This document shows, piece by piece, positions 1 through 10,125 of a stretch of DNA of 64,000 nucleotides (position 1 is the stretch's first letter; the number at the start of each line of letters is the position of its first letter). The position numbers and the translations under genes are program-made. The stretch covers positions 8,196,501 to 8,260,500 of the forward strand of contig LR990053.1 in the NCBI GenBank assembly GCA_905147135.1, written 5' to 3'. Origin of the DNA: Blastobasis lacticolella. Taxonomy: Eukaryota > Arthropoda > Insecta > Lepidoptera > Blastobasidae. The notes under the pieces are model-generated. The model saw nothing but the letters and a program-made list of their open reading frames with translations, was not told the DNA's origin and made no database searches.

Positions 1-1755
1 TATATTTTAATTTGCATATTTGCCTTCAGTAGATGCATTGGAACAACAGTAACTACAATTTTTCTTACGTCTTTACTACGATACTTTTGTACGCCGTTAA
101 CCTGTACGTTGCGAGTTATCTCCGTTTTGTGAAATGACCTCTACGTTGTGTTATAATACAGTAACCCAAATTCTTTTTTCGCGTAATTGAATTATAGTAA
201 ATTCAATTTTTAATGACACAAAATCCTGGCACACGGCAACATCTGTAACACCCCTACCCCTGACCTTAAATACTAAACCACTTACTTACAAGACAGAGAT
301 GTCTCTAGCTATAAGACGTGTAACTTACACATAAAATACATTGGCCGTACATCGTGATCGTCTAGCTTTAGATACATTACAAGGACCCTCTACGTTGTGT
401 GTGTTTGATTTAAATAACACCTTTAAGTTTATAAAATATCGCTAAATTAATGGAAAACTCATTTAAAGGAAATGCGTTATATAGAATCACCAAATGGAAA
501 AGTACACCGTACAACTAGCGGGAGAACAAATCCGCAAACAAGATAAACATATTAAAAACCGCGCACGATGTGACGTCTAAATTATCCGTGAAACAATTGA
601 AAACATACTTAGGTTCGTCAAAAGAATGCATCGTGTAAAATCGCGAGTCAAATAAAACATCAATTCCGCACATGAAGTAAAAGACAATTAAAATTTGTCC
701 GAGTAGATAAAACAAGCAGATATAAATTTAAAACATGCAACTTTGCTCTAGAACTGATCTTCATCGTATCTGGTCGTCGGGCGACGAATGACGGGCGATC
801 GACGCACGTCGCAGTATCCGAGCGTTAACATCTTCTTTCTTCGTGGCCACTCCTAATCCCTATGGTTGTGAAATCACCTAACACAGACCTGACTCTAATG
901 AGTTATAAAATATGGACACTTTAGGTCTCGGAAATAGCCTAATCGATAGGATAACTCTGGGCTCCCTGCCAACCTTCACCCAGGCCAAACACGAGCATAT
1001 GGACCACATGTCCTGCTCATGCGTCCAGCGAAACCTTGACATCAAACGAACCAGTAACCTATTGTCTACTTCGCTCAAACCGTCACACATATTCCGATCA
1101 TCTCATCGTACTTCCGTTCCAGCCTATTTTGCTTGCAAGCGATCGAGAGAATATTATTTTAATTTTATTTACGCGCACGCGGTGTGCTTCAATATTGGTG
1201 TCGGGACGCTAATGGCTGAGCCCACCTATCGAACTAACTCGATTTTCCATGTCCGCGAATTAAATGTCATTAAAGCATTAAAAATCACAAAGTTTTTAAG
1301 CGGACACGAGGCAAAGCCATTCCAAGATCCGGTGGCAAACCCACGGTGTTAAACCGTCTAAAAGTACATGGAGCACAAATCAGTTTCCTGACATTTCTCA
1401 ACAGAGTGTGGTCCACGTCCGATCCGGCCTTGGTTCCCTGAGTATGTGATGTTTGCTATGGCTACAGGTGACCTTCGTCTCGGAATTTGTGCGCTGCACG
1501 TTACCAGAACTGTATCCATATGTGTATTCTAGGTGATACTTAGTTTTTATGAATTTAGAAGTTGAGAATTTATTTTACGGATGTTTCGGATTTAATCATT
1601 CTAAGCAGTGTCTTTAAAATAATATCTAGTGATCGGTTTAATTTGATTAAACAACTTTAAGTATCTAACACAAACTATGCATATCATCATCTTGCACTCT
1701 TTAGTATAACTACGTGATGGCCCTACCAAAAATATAAAAAAAACCCTAAAATATA

Positions 1756-1786
1756 CAGGGTGTTTCATAATACATGTATAAAGCCG
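1756..1786 (+). repeat. Left terminal inverted repeat
   Basis: 31 bp, identical to the reverse complement of 7046-7076. It is preceded by the TA at 1754-1755. Confidence 0.93.
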
Positions 1787-2454
1787 AAAGGGTGTTAAAG
1801 TATAGCTTGCAAAGAGTACACTGGCGACTTCATATTATCCAGACATTGAATTTTAATTTTTATAAAAAATCTTCGTTTTTAAAGAAAAATAACCATATCG
1901 ACTACGTTGATGCGCAGCTCTATTTCAAGTTGATGATCCTAGAAGGAGAAGTTTAATAACCGCGTGCGACCCCTATGAAAAAAGAGCAACCTCCTTAAGC
2001 CTAGTACCAGGAGCCTAATGCTACGTACACACGCACCGTTGGCGTGTGCCGGCCGGCGCTCCGCAGCGCAGCGTGGCGGTAACATCAAACGGATAGAAGC
2101 AATCGACCAAACGCAGCTTGGGCGGATACCGAAGGCCAACGAACAAACGTGCGATTACGAGCCCGAATAGGTTCCCAAAACTCCCAAAGATCATTTGCTT
2201 GACCACGAAATACAATTACCTATTGGACCTTAGAAATCCAAATCGGCCGACAACGCTTCGTTGGCGTAAGTTGAGTGTGTACACACCATAAAGAAGAGTT
2301 TAATAACCTCGCGCCATTCATAACAAAACAAACGAACCTCCTACATCTTGCTACCAGGCGCCGAACTAAATGTTACCTACTTATCTCCATGAATAATCTC
2401 TACCAAATTAACTAGGAACTTACCTACACTAATTATTTTCAATAGGTAGGTATG

Positions 2455-2775
2455 CTTAAATAGTCGGAGCGTCGTCGGTGGCCTAAGGTTACGGTATCCG
2501 AGTCGTACGCGAGAGGTACCGGGTTCGACACCCGCTGCCGCCACGTACCAGTGACCTTTTCTGACGGAAAACATCGTGATGAAACCTGCACATTTAGGCG
2601 ACTGAATGTCTAACCATGATTTTAATCTGGTCAGGTAATCAGGTTCCCCTGGTAGTAGGGTCAGGCAGGATTCAGGACTGTCAGACGTAACGACCAGAAA
2701 TGCGAAATCCTGGATCATGGTCAAGGCGGACCCCAGGCCCTCGTGCGCGAGAGCAAAACCAGGTCATTAACACCG
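2455..2775 (+). mobile_element. tRNA-derived SINE, family 1
   Basis: The head resembles a tRNA (GTCGGTGGCC near the start and GGTACCGGGTTCGACACCCG as a B-box-like T arm). It is followed by the family body (AACCTGCACATTTAGGCGACT, then CTGGATCATGGTCAAGGCGG). The same body recurs at 25237-25480, 35035-35160 and 38905-39230. It is not a functional tRNA: the acceptor stem and anticodon arm do not fold. Confidence 0.7.
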
Positions 2776-2779
2776 AGAT

Positions 2780-3560
2780 GATTTCTACTAGGTAGGTACC
2801 TAACAGAACAAACCACCCCAGCACAACAAAAGTAAAATAAGAATTAAAATCATAATACTTAGGTACTTATTAACTAAAGGCCAAAAAACAGTATCTAAGT
2901 AGGTTAGGTAGGTAGGAACCTACGTAAATAAAAAACAAAACATGTTAATCAGTCTGGAAGACAGCCGGACCCGCGGTGTGGACTGCCGCAGGTACTTAAA
3001 CTAAATAAAAATAAACATAGTCAGCTACGTACTAAAGTAGATATCTACTACACTAAAACGGGATTCGTTCAATTGACAAAATGGCTCTACACAGATAGGT
3101 AAGTACTAGGTACCTACTAACACGGTTCCCTCATCTAAGTACCTACGTACCTAGGGAACCACTTATGAATCTAGTTTTGGTGAAACACATTACAGACAGG
3201 TTCCACTAAATACCTACATGTTTTTATGAAAAGATAAAAGCGTTGTCTTTTCTACCTATTTCCCGTCGGAAAAGAACCGAGCGCGGCGGTTGCGCTTCTA
3301 TCGTCACTATTAGGTGGTAGGTAGCGTCTTCTAGTCTAGCTAGCACCTAGACCTTTAAAGCATGTAGGTACGTACCTTTTAAACGTTATTTTATGGAAAC
3401 AAACAGTGTCAGGTGCCAGCGCAGTTAACCACACTTTCTTGCTTTCTTGTGGCTCGATGACCGATAGGTAAATACACTCATACACACAGATACACAACAC
3501 TACAGCATGCACTGGTTGCTATGCAATACGTAAGTAGGTAGGTAACATGGTCTTTGGCCT
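2780..3560. repeat. Low-complexity GGTAGGTACCTAC-rich tract
   Basis: Short words such as TAGGTAGG, AGGTACCTA and ACCTACGTACC recur irregularly over about 800 bases inside the 5.3-kb element. No ORF or known repeat end is seen. The words are partly self-complementary (around GGTACC). They resemble but are not the insect telomere repeat TTAGG. Confidence 0.5.
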
Positions 3561-4015
3561 ACTGCTTGGTTGCACTCATGCACAGAATAATGATTATCAC
3601 AATACTTAAACTGTTGAACATTGTACACAAACAAGACTACGTTAATATTGGTACCTGAAGCAATAAATCATTCATTCATTCATATCGTTTACAGTCTTAT
3701 CACAGTTATTTTCACAGTACTTAGGTATCCTATACATACAACGCAACAAACAATCACACCGATCACGCGAAAAGCTAAAAACCGAATAAACGAACACGAC
3801 TCGAAAATAGGTACATTTTAACACAAAAAGCCACGCTGTCGGCGTCAGCGGTTCAAACGACACACCCAAGTGCAGCATGCACACTGCCAAAATTCCGGCG
3901 TGTCGACACATGTGCCTCGTGGCGGAGTATTTCCCGCGACTTTCGGCGCGGGGCGCACGGGGCGGCGGGGGGCGGGAGGCGAGGCGGGAGGCGTGGCAGC
4001 AGGCAGCGCTTTAGG

Positions 4016-4366
4016 CAGCGTTGCCAGATCGTACCTTTTAGTACGATTTACGTACTATTTGGCCGACTGTCGTACCTTAAGCGTACTTTGCTCCACATCG
4101 TACTATTTAGTACGTTTTTACAAAATGCTGAATTTAGCTGAGCTTCACCTTTCCTGTGCGCAAAATACTGAAAAATAATGGGAAGGAAGGGTTGATTTTA
4201 GCCACCGGCAACAAAATAACGTCATTAATTGACTAAAAATCATCCCCCCCCCCCAAGGCCGATAAAATATAGAAGATAATAAGAAGAAATCGTAACTTTT
4301 TAGCCATTTTCGTACTATTTTAAGAGCCCAGACGTACTTTTTTGGAAACTACTGCTGGTAACACTG
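4016..4366. mobile_element. hAT-type MITE, 351 bp
   Basis: Flanked by a perfect 8-bp direct repeat GCTTTAGG (4008-4015 and 4367-4374), the duplication size of hAT transposons. The ends are imperfect inverted repeats (CAGCGTTGCCAG at the left, CAGTGTTACCAG read inward from the right), which fit hAT termini. The interior contains palindromic words such as CGTACTATTTAGTACG and has no coding capacity. It is nested inside the 5.3-kb TA element. A very GC-rich stretch (about 3944-4010) lies immediately to the left. Confidence 0.8.
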
Positions 4367-4697
4367 GCTTTAGGGATCCGCGTGTTAGGGGTCGTACTTA
4401 TTTCGCCTCTTATGTTCTCCTGGTAGATGCACCGTAATGTTGATTGTGTTTATTTAATAAAGTGAGGCTCAAACAAGTCCAACAGTGGACTAATAATAAT
4501 CCTTATGATGTCGGTGATGGAATACATTTGCTTACCACTATTTTATCGGGTAATTTGTACAGACAGTAATTACTAAAATTGTGTTTGGGTCCGTGTTTGA
4601 CCTAGGTGAACTAGGTTCAGTGGCGTTGCTTGCTTTCCAGGGGCCCCGTATCAATAGCTGTCTGGGGCCCCATAGTTAGTACCCCCAACTACAAGGG

Positions 4698-4962
4698 ATC
4701 ATCATCATCATCATCACAGCCCATAACAGTCCACTACAGGACTTTGGGCCTCTCCCGCAAAAGGGGAGGTTATTGCCATAATCTCCACGCTTGGCAGGCG
4801 GGTTGGAGATTGCAGTGTTGCAAACATAACAATGAAAAACGCTGCTGCCCATTTTCCAGTTTATGGAGACTAGATATTTTGCCTCTAAACGTTAGTCGCC
4901 TTGTACGACACCCACGAGTGTAAGGGGTTGGTGCTATTTTACTCTACCGGTCACCACACGGC
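4698..4962 (-). mobile_element. 250-bp GATGATGAT-tailed repeat, copy 1
   Basis: Member of a family with six copies in this window (also 20388-20645, 33450-33698, 41137-41387, 48749-49004, 51678-51936). Read in the forward sense it starts GTGTGGTGTCCGGCAGAGTA, contains TGCCAAGCGTGGAGATTATG, ends CAGTGGACTGTTACGGG and carries a GATGATGAT tail. The tail and lack of coding suggest a short non-autonomous retroelement mobilised by an RTE-type LINE. Confidence 0.75.
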
Positions 4963-5329
4963 TACAAGGGATGCTAATGAGTAACTTAAATCCAAGCCAT
5001 TCGCGTGTTAAGGCGGTACGATTATCATACAATTTTTATGTAACGTTTTTGTGCAATTGCCTATTAGAAAATATGTTCAATTGTGCGCGAAATAGATTTC
5101 CACATGTTAATAATGTAAAACAAAGCAATGAAAAAGAAAAATAATTAAATCACAAAACAACGCCATCAAGCGGCGATTTGTGCTTTTTTCGATTTAACTG
5201 CTTTTGAAAAGAAAACCACTTTGCGCACCATTGAATACATTTACTAAGAGTAGAAATCATAATACAATCACTAAACACTCGAACAAATGAAAGAATATCG
5301 AGAGAAATTTAGTATGGGCGTTGAATCAC

Positions 5330-5660
5330 CTTAATAGTAAGAATAACATATGTATGAAAGAAAGTTCCACACCGCGTCTGTCTGCCTGTTCGCGATAAAC
5401 TCAAAAACTACTGAACGGATTTTCATGCGGTTTTCACCAATTGACAAAGTGGAATTACTTTGTCTATTGAGGAAGATTTAGGTGTATAATTTGTTAATGT
5501 TTTATGTTGGTAGTTTGTATGACAAGAATCTCCTTAAAGGCCGGGGTGGACATCGGAATTTTTGTAAATTGGCCCTTGACTTTGGTATATTAAAACCTTG
5601 CGTGATAAATATAAAAATGTCATAATTTGTTGAATAAGCGAGCGTAGCGAGCTCGATAGT
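5330..5660. repeat. Dispersed repeat fragment
   Basis: Contains AACTACTGAACGGATTTTCA, a word set typical of dispersed lepidopteran repeats, followed by AT-rich sequence and GCGAGCGTAGCGAGCTCG. No ends or coding potential can be defined. Confidence 0.4.
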
Positions 5661-7045
5661 TTCACAAACTACCCCTTCAGAATACTTGCGCGAATAACAT
5701 AAAATCAGTAAATGGACTATACGATGTAGACATTTTTGACATCTGGTTTATAATAAAATTAACTTCGCAAACAATTAATCAATGAGAGTGCGAGCTCTAT
5801 TTCTGACATTTTGGCTATAAAGTTTTCACGATTAACTTAAAAAAAGTCAAATTCGAAAATCGTGTGGGCCAAAACGATTTTATTATGAGCCAGGTCCATC
5901 TGACCCGTTGAGCAATGAACAGTGTAAGGAGTTTCTTAAATCTTATGATCTCACCGATAGTGCTGAATATGTTGTACATGAGATCAAGATTTTTCTCATT
6001 TTTGCTATAGGTGCATTTTTACACAATTTCAATGAAGTAATGAGTGAGTGCGCGTGAGGGGCTCTAAGTTGTTGTTTTTTATTAAAAATGTTAATTATCT
6101 CTAAGCGAAAGGGGAACAAAAACGGATTGTATCACTTGACTTCATTTGCATCTTTGGCGGAGGGGGCCCCGACCCTGGTCTGAAAATAACTAAAGATTTT
6201 TTTTTTTCGGGAAATAGGGTTTAACAGAAATTGAGGATAACAGTACGTATTTTTGCTTACAAACGATTTGGGACCCCGTATCATTGATAGGGCTGATACG
6301 GCGGTTGTTGCGCCCCTGCCTAGGTTCTCCAACTGGGTGAAGCATGGGATTCATTTAGTTAATTTTTGTTGATGAGAAATATTCGTGAAATCGTACGGGT
6401 TTTAACATAACAGTCCTCTGAGAGTTTAAGCCTTCCCCACATTAGTGGAGGGTTCTGTCTTAAACTCCACTCTCTACTGTCTTTGTTTTATTTATGTTTC
6501 ATTCATTACACTAAGGTATTTTATTGGTTTATTTAATACAAAAATATGTGTGTGTAGTTACTGAAAAATCTCATAGCAGATAGGTACGATTACCTTTGCG
6601 ACACTGAAACTTGACTGACAGGCATGACACGAGAAAGCAAACTTATAAAGACAAATATGCTACATTAATTAGAGTTTGCTACATTAATATGCCACAGTAA
6701 TTTGAATTAGACTACTTTGCTATTAGTTAGGTGGTGGTGCACTTTCGAAAAAACTATGAAGGAACCTATTAAATTAAAATTACAATATTTTTTTGTACAG
6801 AACCCTCAAACCAAAAAATACGAAACGGCTAATTTAGATCTCCTTAATATCATTGCGCCTAGTACTATGAACTTGAGTGACCTTTTACAACTGATTTCTA
6901 GAGATGCGGTCTTTCGTTTTCAAAATGTCGATTATCGACATTGAAAAGGTAAAAGTTCGATAGTCATTTTCTCGCTTACTATTCCACGTACGAAAAAAAT
7001 AATTGTACCTATCGTTTTAATACGTTTAGCACTACATCCAGTTCA

Positions 7046-7076
7046 CGGCTTTATACATGTATTATGAAACACCCTG
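7046..7076 (-). repeat. Right terminal inverted repeat
   Basis: Perfect reverse complement of 1756-1786, followed by TA at 7077-7078 and then by the sequence that follows the empty site in the other copy. Confidence 0.93.
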
Positions 7077-7078
7077 TA

Positions 7079-8003
7079 TAATTCAATATCAGACTTACTG
7101 CAAATGCTCGTACCAACGCAAGTCACCAACATACCCGAGTATAAACTAAAGTAGTATACGATAAACAACACTATGCAATCGACACACAAGAGATACCTAA
7201 AGCTCGTACAAAACGTAGATCACCGACTCTAACACTCGACAAACCTCTCGACAGTAATCTCGTGCTTGCGCGCGCGCACTCTTCCTATCCAGGAAAAAGA
7301 CCCCTAGCCGAAGAACAACCACCCAGTCCCGGGACCTTAGACCAACTGACGTCCTCGTCTCGCTTCCCTTCGCCCCTCAACCCCGAATCCTAAAGCGTGA
7401 GAAAAACTGACCATTTGACCAACACGTGTTACACAATTTCTCCATGAATGACAAGGTCCGCCTGTCGGCACTCTTTGTTTTTTTTCCGGGACTACCTATC
7501 GCTTGTGCAACAAAAAATATAACGACGCAACGTTAATAGCAATTGCAGTAAAAATAAAGAAACGGTCTCGCCTGCCCTAAAGACAAATGCGCGTACCATT
7601 TTTGCTAAAAAATATTACAATAGAGACTAGGGAACAATATGCTTGTTGTGAAGGGACGAAGTCACCGTCGTTTCTTAGTTAATTGCCGCTTCCAAAACAT
7701 CTTAATAAATTCCGTTGTTGACAATAGCCCACATGTGCGCAGCGGCGTCGGTTAAAATCCCGAAAAGGCATTTCTAAAACGATACTTTGTTTTATTTGTT
7801 CTTTGGTATTTCCAAATTGCTAAAGCGATCACAATGCACCCCAATACAAAACCCGCCATTAAAGTTGTGTGCTATTATTTAGTCACCCGAACATTGCGCA
7901 TTTAAACTCGACATACAAATACTTTTCGAAATCGCATACCTATAGTGATGTAGGTAATAACTAATCTACTGGAACGTACTTATGGCACATAAGGACCGTT
8001 ACA
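7079..8003. other. Right part of the left duplicated segment, no gene seen
   Basis: Matches 11881-12805 with no difference I could find. It includes a CG-rich stretch (CTTGCGCGCGCGCACTC) near 7265. I see no exon structure, tRNA or long ORF. Confidence 0.6.
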
Positions 8004-9545
8004 GAGCGCCCCTTTGATTTGCCATCTTCTGAAGGGAAAGAAGAACGTGGTAAATCACCTCTAGGAAATCTAAAATAAAAGTATCTGAGATTCTTACTTC
8101 TCTCACAGATGTTTAGCATGAGGCCACGAACCAATGAACTTCGTACATTAACCCTATCGAAAAATTTCGTTAAGATATTTAACCATAATTGTTTAAATTG
8201 TTTATAAGATTTAATATCCTATGACAATCTTCTTCAACACTTTACAAGGTATTCTCGAACGCTTTTCTTGTTCATACATACATGCATATTTTCTGATTTT
8301 CAACCATTTTGTTGAAATAATCATGCCTATTTCACTGCTGAGCAATAAGCATCATGTCCGTGGATTTAACATATTTTGCTTATATCTAAATAACTCTATT
8401 TGACATAGGCCCCATGAATAACTAATCCATGGCTGAATGCAGCCTGATCTGTAATTATCTTGATGTTATTCCTACTGCATTTCCTAATAGCATCGAAACA
8501 CATGGCAAAGGGATCCATCCCATAATTATGTTCAAATGTATGGCACCGTTCCATCGACAGACAAACTCTAAACTAGAACTAAACAGTATAAATGACTATT
8601 GTTAGCCTATTAGCTTTCTTCCGGGAGTTCGCACTTGCAGAAATGCTGACTGGTCGCGAAACTCACTATGAGATAACATTAATGAATTTCCTACCTTTAA
8701 ACTTAAAATTACATTACATAGTATACATTACATAATCGTTGAATAGGCAAAACTATACGCCCCTTCGACTGTTGAAATTCGACCGAAGCAGAGGAGATAT
8801 GTCCAGCAGTGGACGTCCCGCTACTGTAATGATGATGATGATAATATGCCCCCTAGACTAATTTATACACAACAACTCATGTGATTCGGAATCGAAACCA
8901 TTTTTTATAGTACACAACTTAAGCAATCATAGAATTAGTATAGCCATACGCCCCTCAGGCTCTAATTAGCTCTTTGTAACATTTTAAGAGAAAGTGGGGC
9001 AACCATCCGCGCAAAACGACTAAACTACATAGACCTAAGTCAGATCCTACGTGCAGCAGTGGAGTGCAGTAGGTTGATGATGATGATGAACCATGAATGT
9101 AATAAAATTAATAAAATTAAAGCTACACGCCCCTTTGACTTTTATTGCTATAGTAACCTAAGTGTACTCAAGAGTAAAACCCATGTATTTTATGTTGACA
9201 TTTGGGCCCCCTTTTAAGTGTATAAATCCTATTTACTATAGATATAAGCTTATGATGATAAATAGTAACCGTGGAGAAAGTATTTTAATTTTTTTTATTC
9301 ATTTTTGTTTCTAACAGTGGACGGTTTTAGCTGTCGATAATTATGACGATAGAACATCATCATAAAAGGAAATTAACACGCCCCTTAAAACACAGACCGT
9401 CGTGGCAGTCACTTTAAACACTAATTTATTAACCAGGAATCGAACCCAGATTGTAAAACTTTATTAAATCACACCTTAAAATATAATTTTCTTGAATCCT
9501 CCACAAATGTGGTGGAGGCACAACTCCACTAACGAAATACCAAAG

Positions 9546-9628
9546 TCATTGGCGTTGATGATGATGATTATAAGGCATTGATGATGATGATTATAAGGCA
9601 TTGATGAAGATGATTGTAATGCATTGTA
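9546..9628 (+). repeat. Minisatellite, about three units
   Basis: A 23-27-bp unit built on TTGATGATGATGATTATAAG is repeated three times with small changes (last unit TGATGAAGATGATTGTAATG). Confidence 0.75.
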
Positions 9629-9756
9629 GAAAATATCTATTTACATGTTTCAGCCATAACTAATAGTATAATAATGCCCCTTGGGGTAGATATAAAAAGC
9701 GTGGCGAACCGATTCTATGATATCGTCAATACGTAATTTTTATGCCTCTTATTTTA

Positions 9757-9964
9757 AACTAGTGGACCCGGCGCGACTTCGTTCGCGTACACCTACTTTA
9801 CTCCTACCTACCCTTTTTCTACTTGCTTATAAACCTTCCTCTTGAATCACTCTATCTGCTGTTGAAACCCGCATCAAAATCCGTTGCGTAGTTTCAAAGA
9901 TTTAAGCATACAAAGGGACATAGGGACAGAGAAAGCGACTTTGTTTTATACTATGTAGTGATGA
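9757..9964 (+). mobile_element. Dispersed non-coding element
   Basis: Starts ACTAGTGGACCCGGCGCGAC and ends near TTTTATACTATGTAGTGATG. Internal words include AATCCGTTGCGTAGTTT and CATAGGGACAGAGAAAGCG. Both the start and the end are characteristic of a common short element in moth genomes. A related start occurs near 38462. Confidence 0.55.
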
Positions 9965-10125
9965 TGCACTAAGTATTGTGCAAATCCTTCCTAGTGCTTC
10001 AAACGCAGAAACGAAATGATGATGATGATAACTTGAAATGCGCTACGCCCCTTACAATCCTAAGATGTATGATTACAGACAGTAATTTTTCTATATCTAG
10101 AGAGACTTAAAAAAACGCAAATTAC

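Larger units (their letters stand above)
1756..7076. mobile_element. 5.3-kb TIR element with TA target duplication
   Basis: The element begins CAGGGTGTTTCATAATACAT and ends with the exact reverse complement. The terminal inverted repeats are 31 bp (1756-1786 and 7046-7076). It is flanked by TA. The right copy of the duplication at 11871-11890 is the uninterrupted site with one TA, so the boundaries are certain to the base. A TA duplication fits the Tc1/mariner/IS630 superfamily, but no transposase with a DDE/D signature is visible inside and 5.3 kb is long for that group. It is best read as a non-autonomous or decayed element inflated by nested insertions: a SINE near 2455, a hAT-type MITE at 4016 and a short LINE-tail repeat at 4698. 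Two short ORFs next to the ends (1774-1956 and 6717-6944) are unrecognised. Confidence 0.88.
1..8003. repeat. Segmental duplication, left copy (interrupted)
   Basis: Bases 1-1755 and 7079-8003 match 10126-11880 and 11881-12805 almost base for base (offsets 10125 and 4802). By eye I found only three substitutions, at 744, 1620 and 1681. The match stops abruptly at 8003. The left edge is not seen because the window begins inside the copy. The copy is split by the terminal-inverted-repeat element at 1756-7076. It holds no recognisable gene: a 146-codon ORF at 912-1352 occurs identically in both copies but shows no known domain and has a counter-ORF on the other strand. Confidence 0.95.
8004..10125. 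repeat. Degenerate serial repeat between the two duplicate copies
   Basis: The word CGCCCCTT or a close variant recurs near 8007, 8757, 8947, 9127, 9377, 9674 and 10044. Most occurrences are followed within about 50-300 bases by a CAGTGGA-like word and then by GATGATGATGAT (near 8828, 9073, 9552, 10016). Unit lengths are irregular. The pieces resemble 3' ends of GATGAT-tailed retroelements arrayed one after another. No ORF above 60 codons. Confidence 0.5.

Noticed and set aside
912..1352. 146-codon ORF, repeated identically at 11037-11477
   Set aside because: Identity between copies only reflects the recent duplication. No domain, no splice or promoter context and an overlapping counter-strand ORF. 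Not listed as a gene.
2780..3560. Interstitial telomere repeat
   Set aside because: The words are TAGG/GGTACC mixtures with irregular spacing and not arrays of TTAGG.
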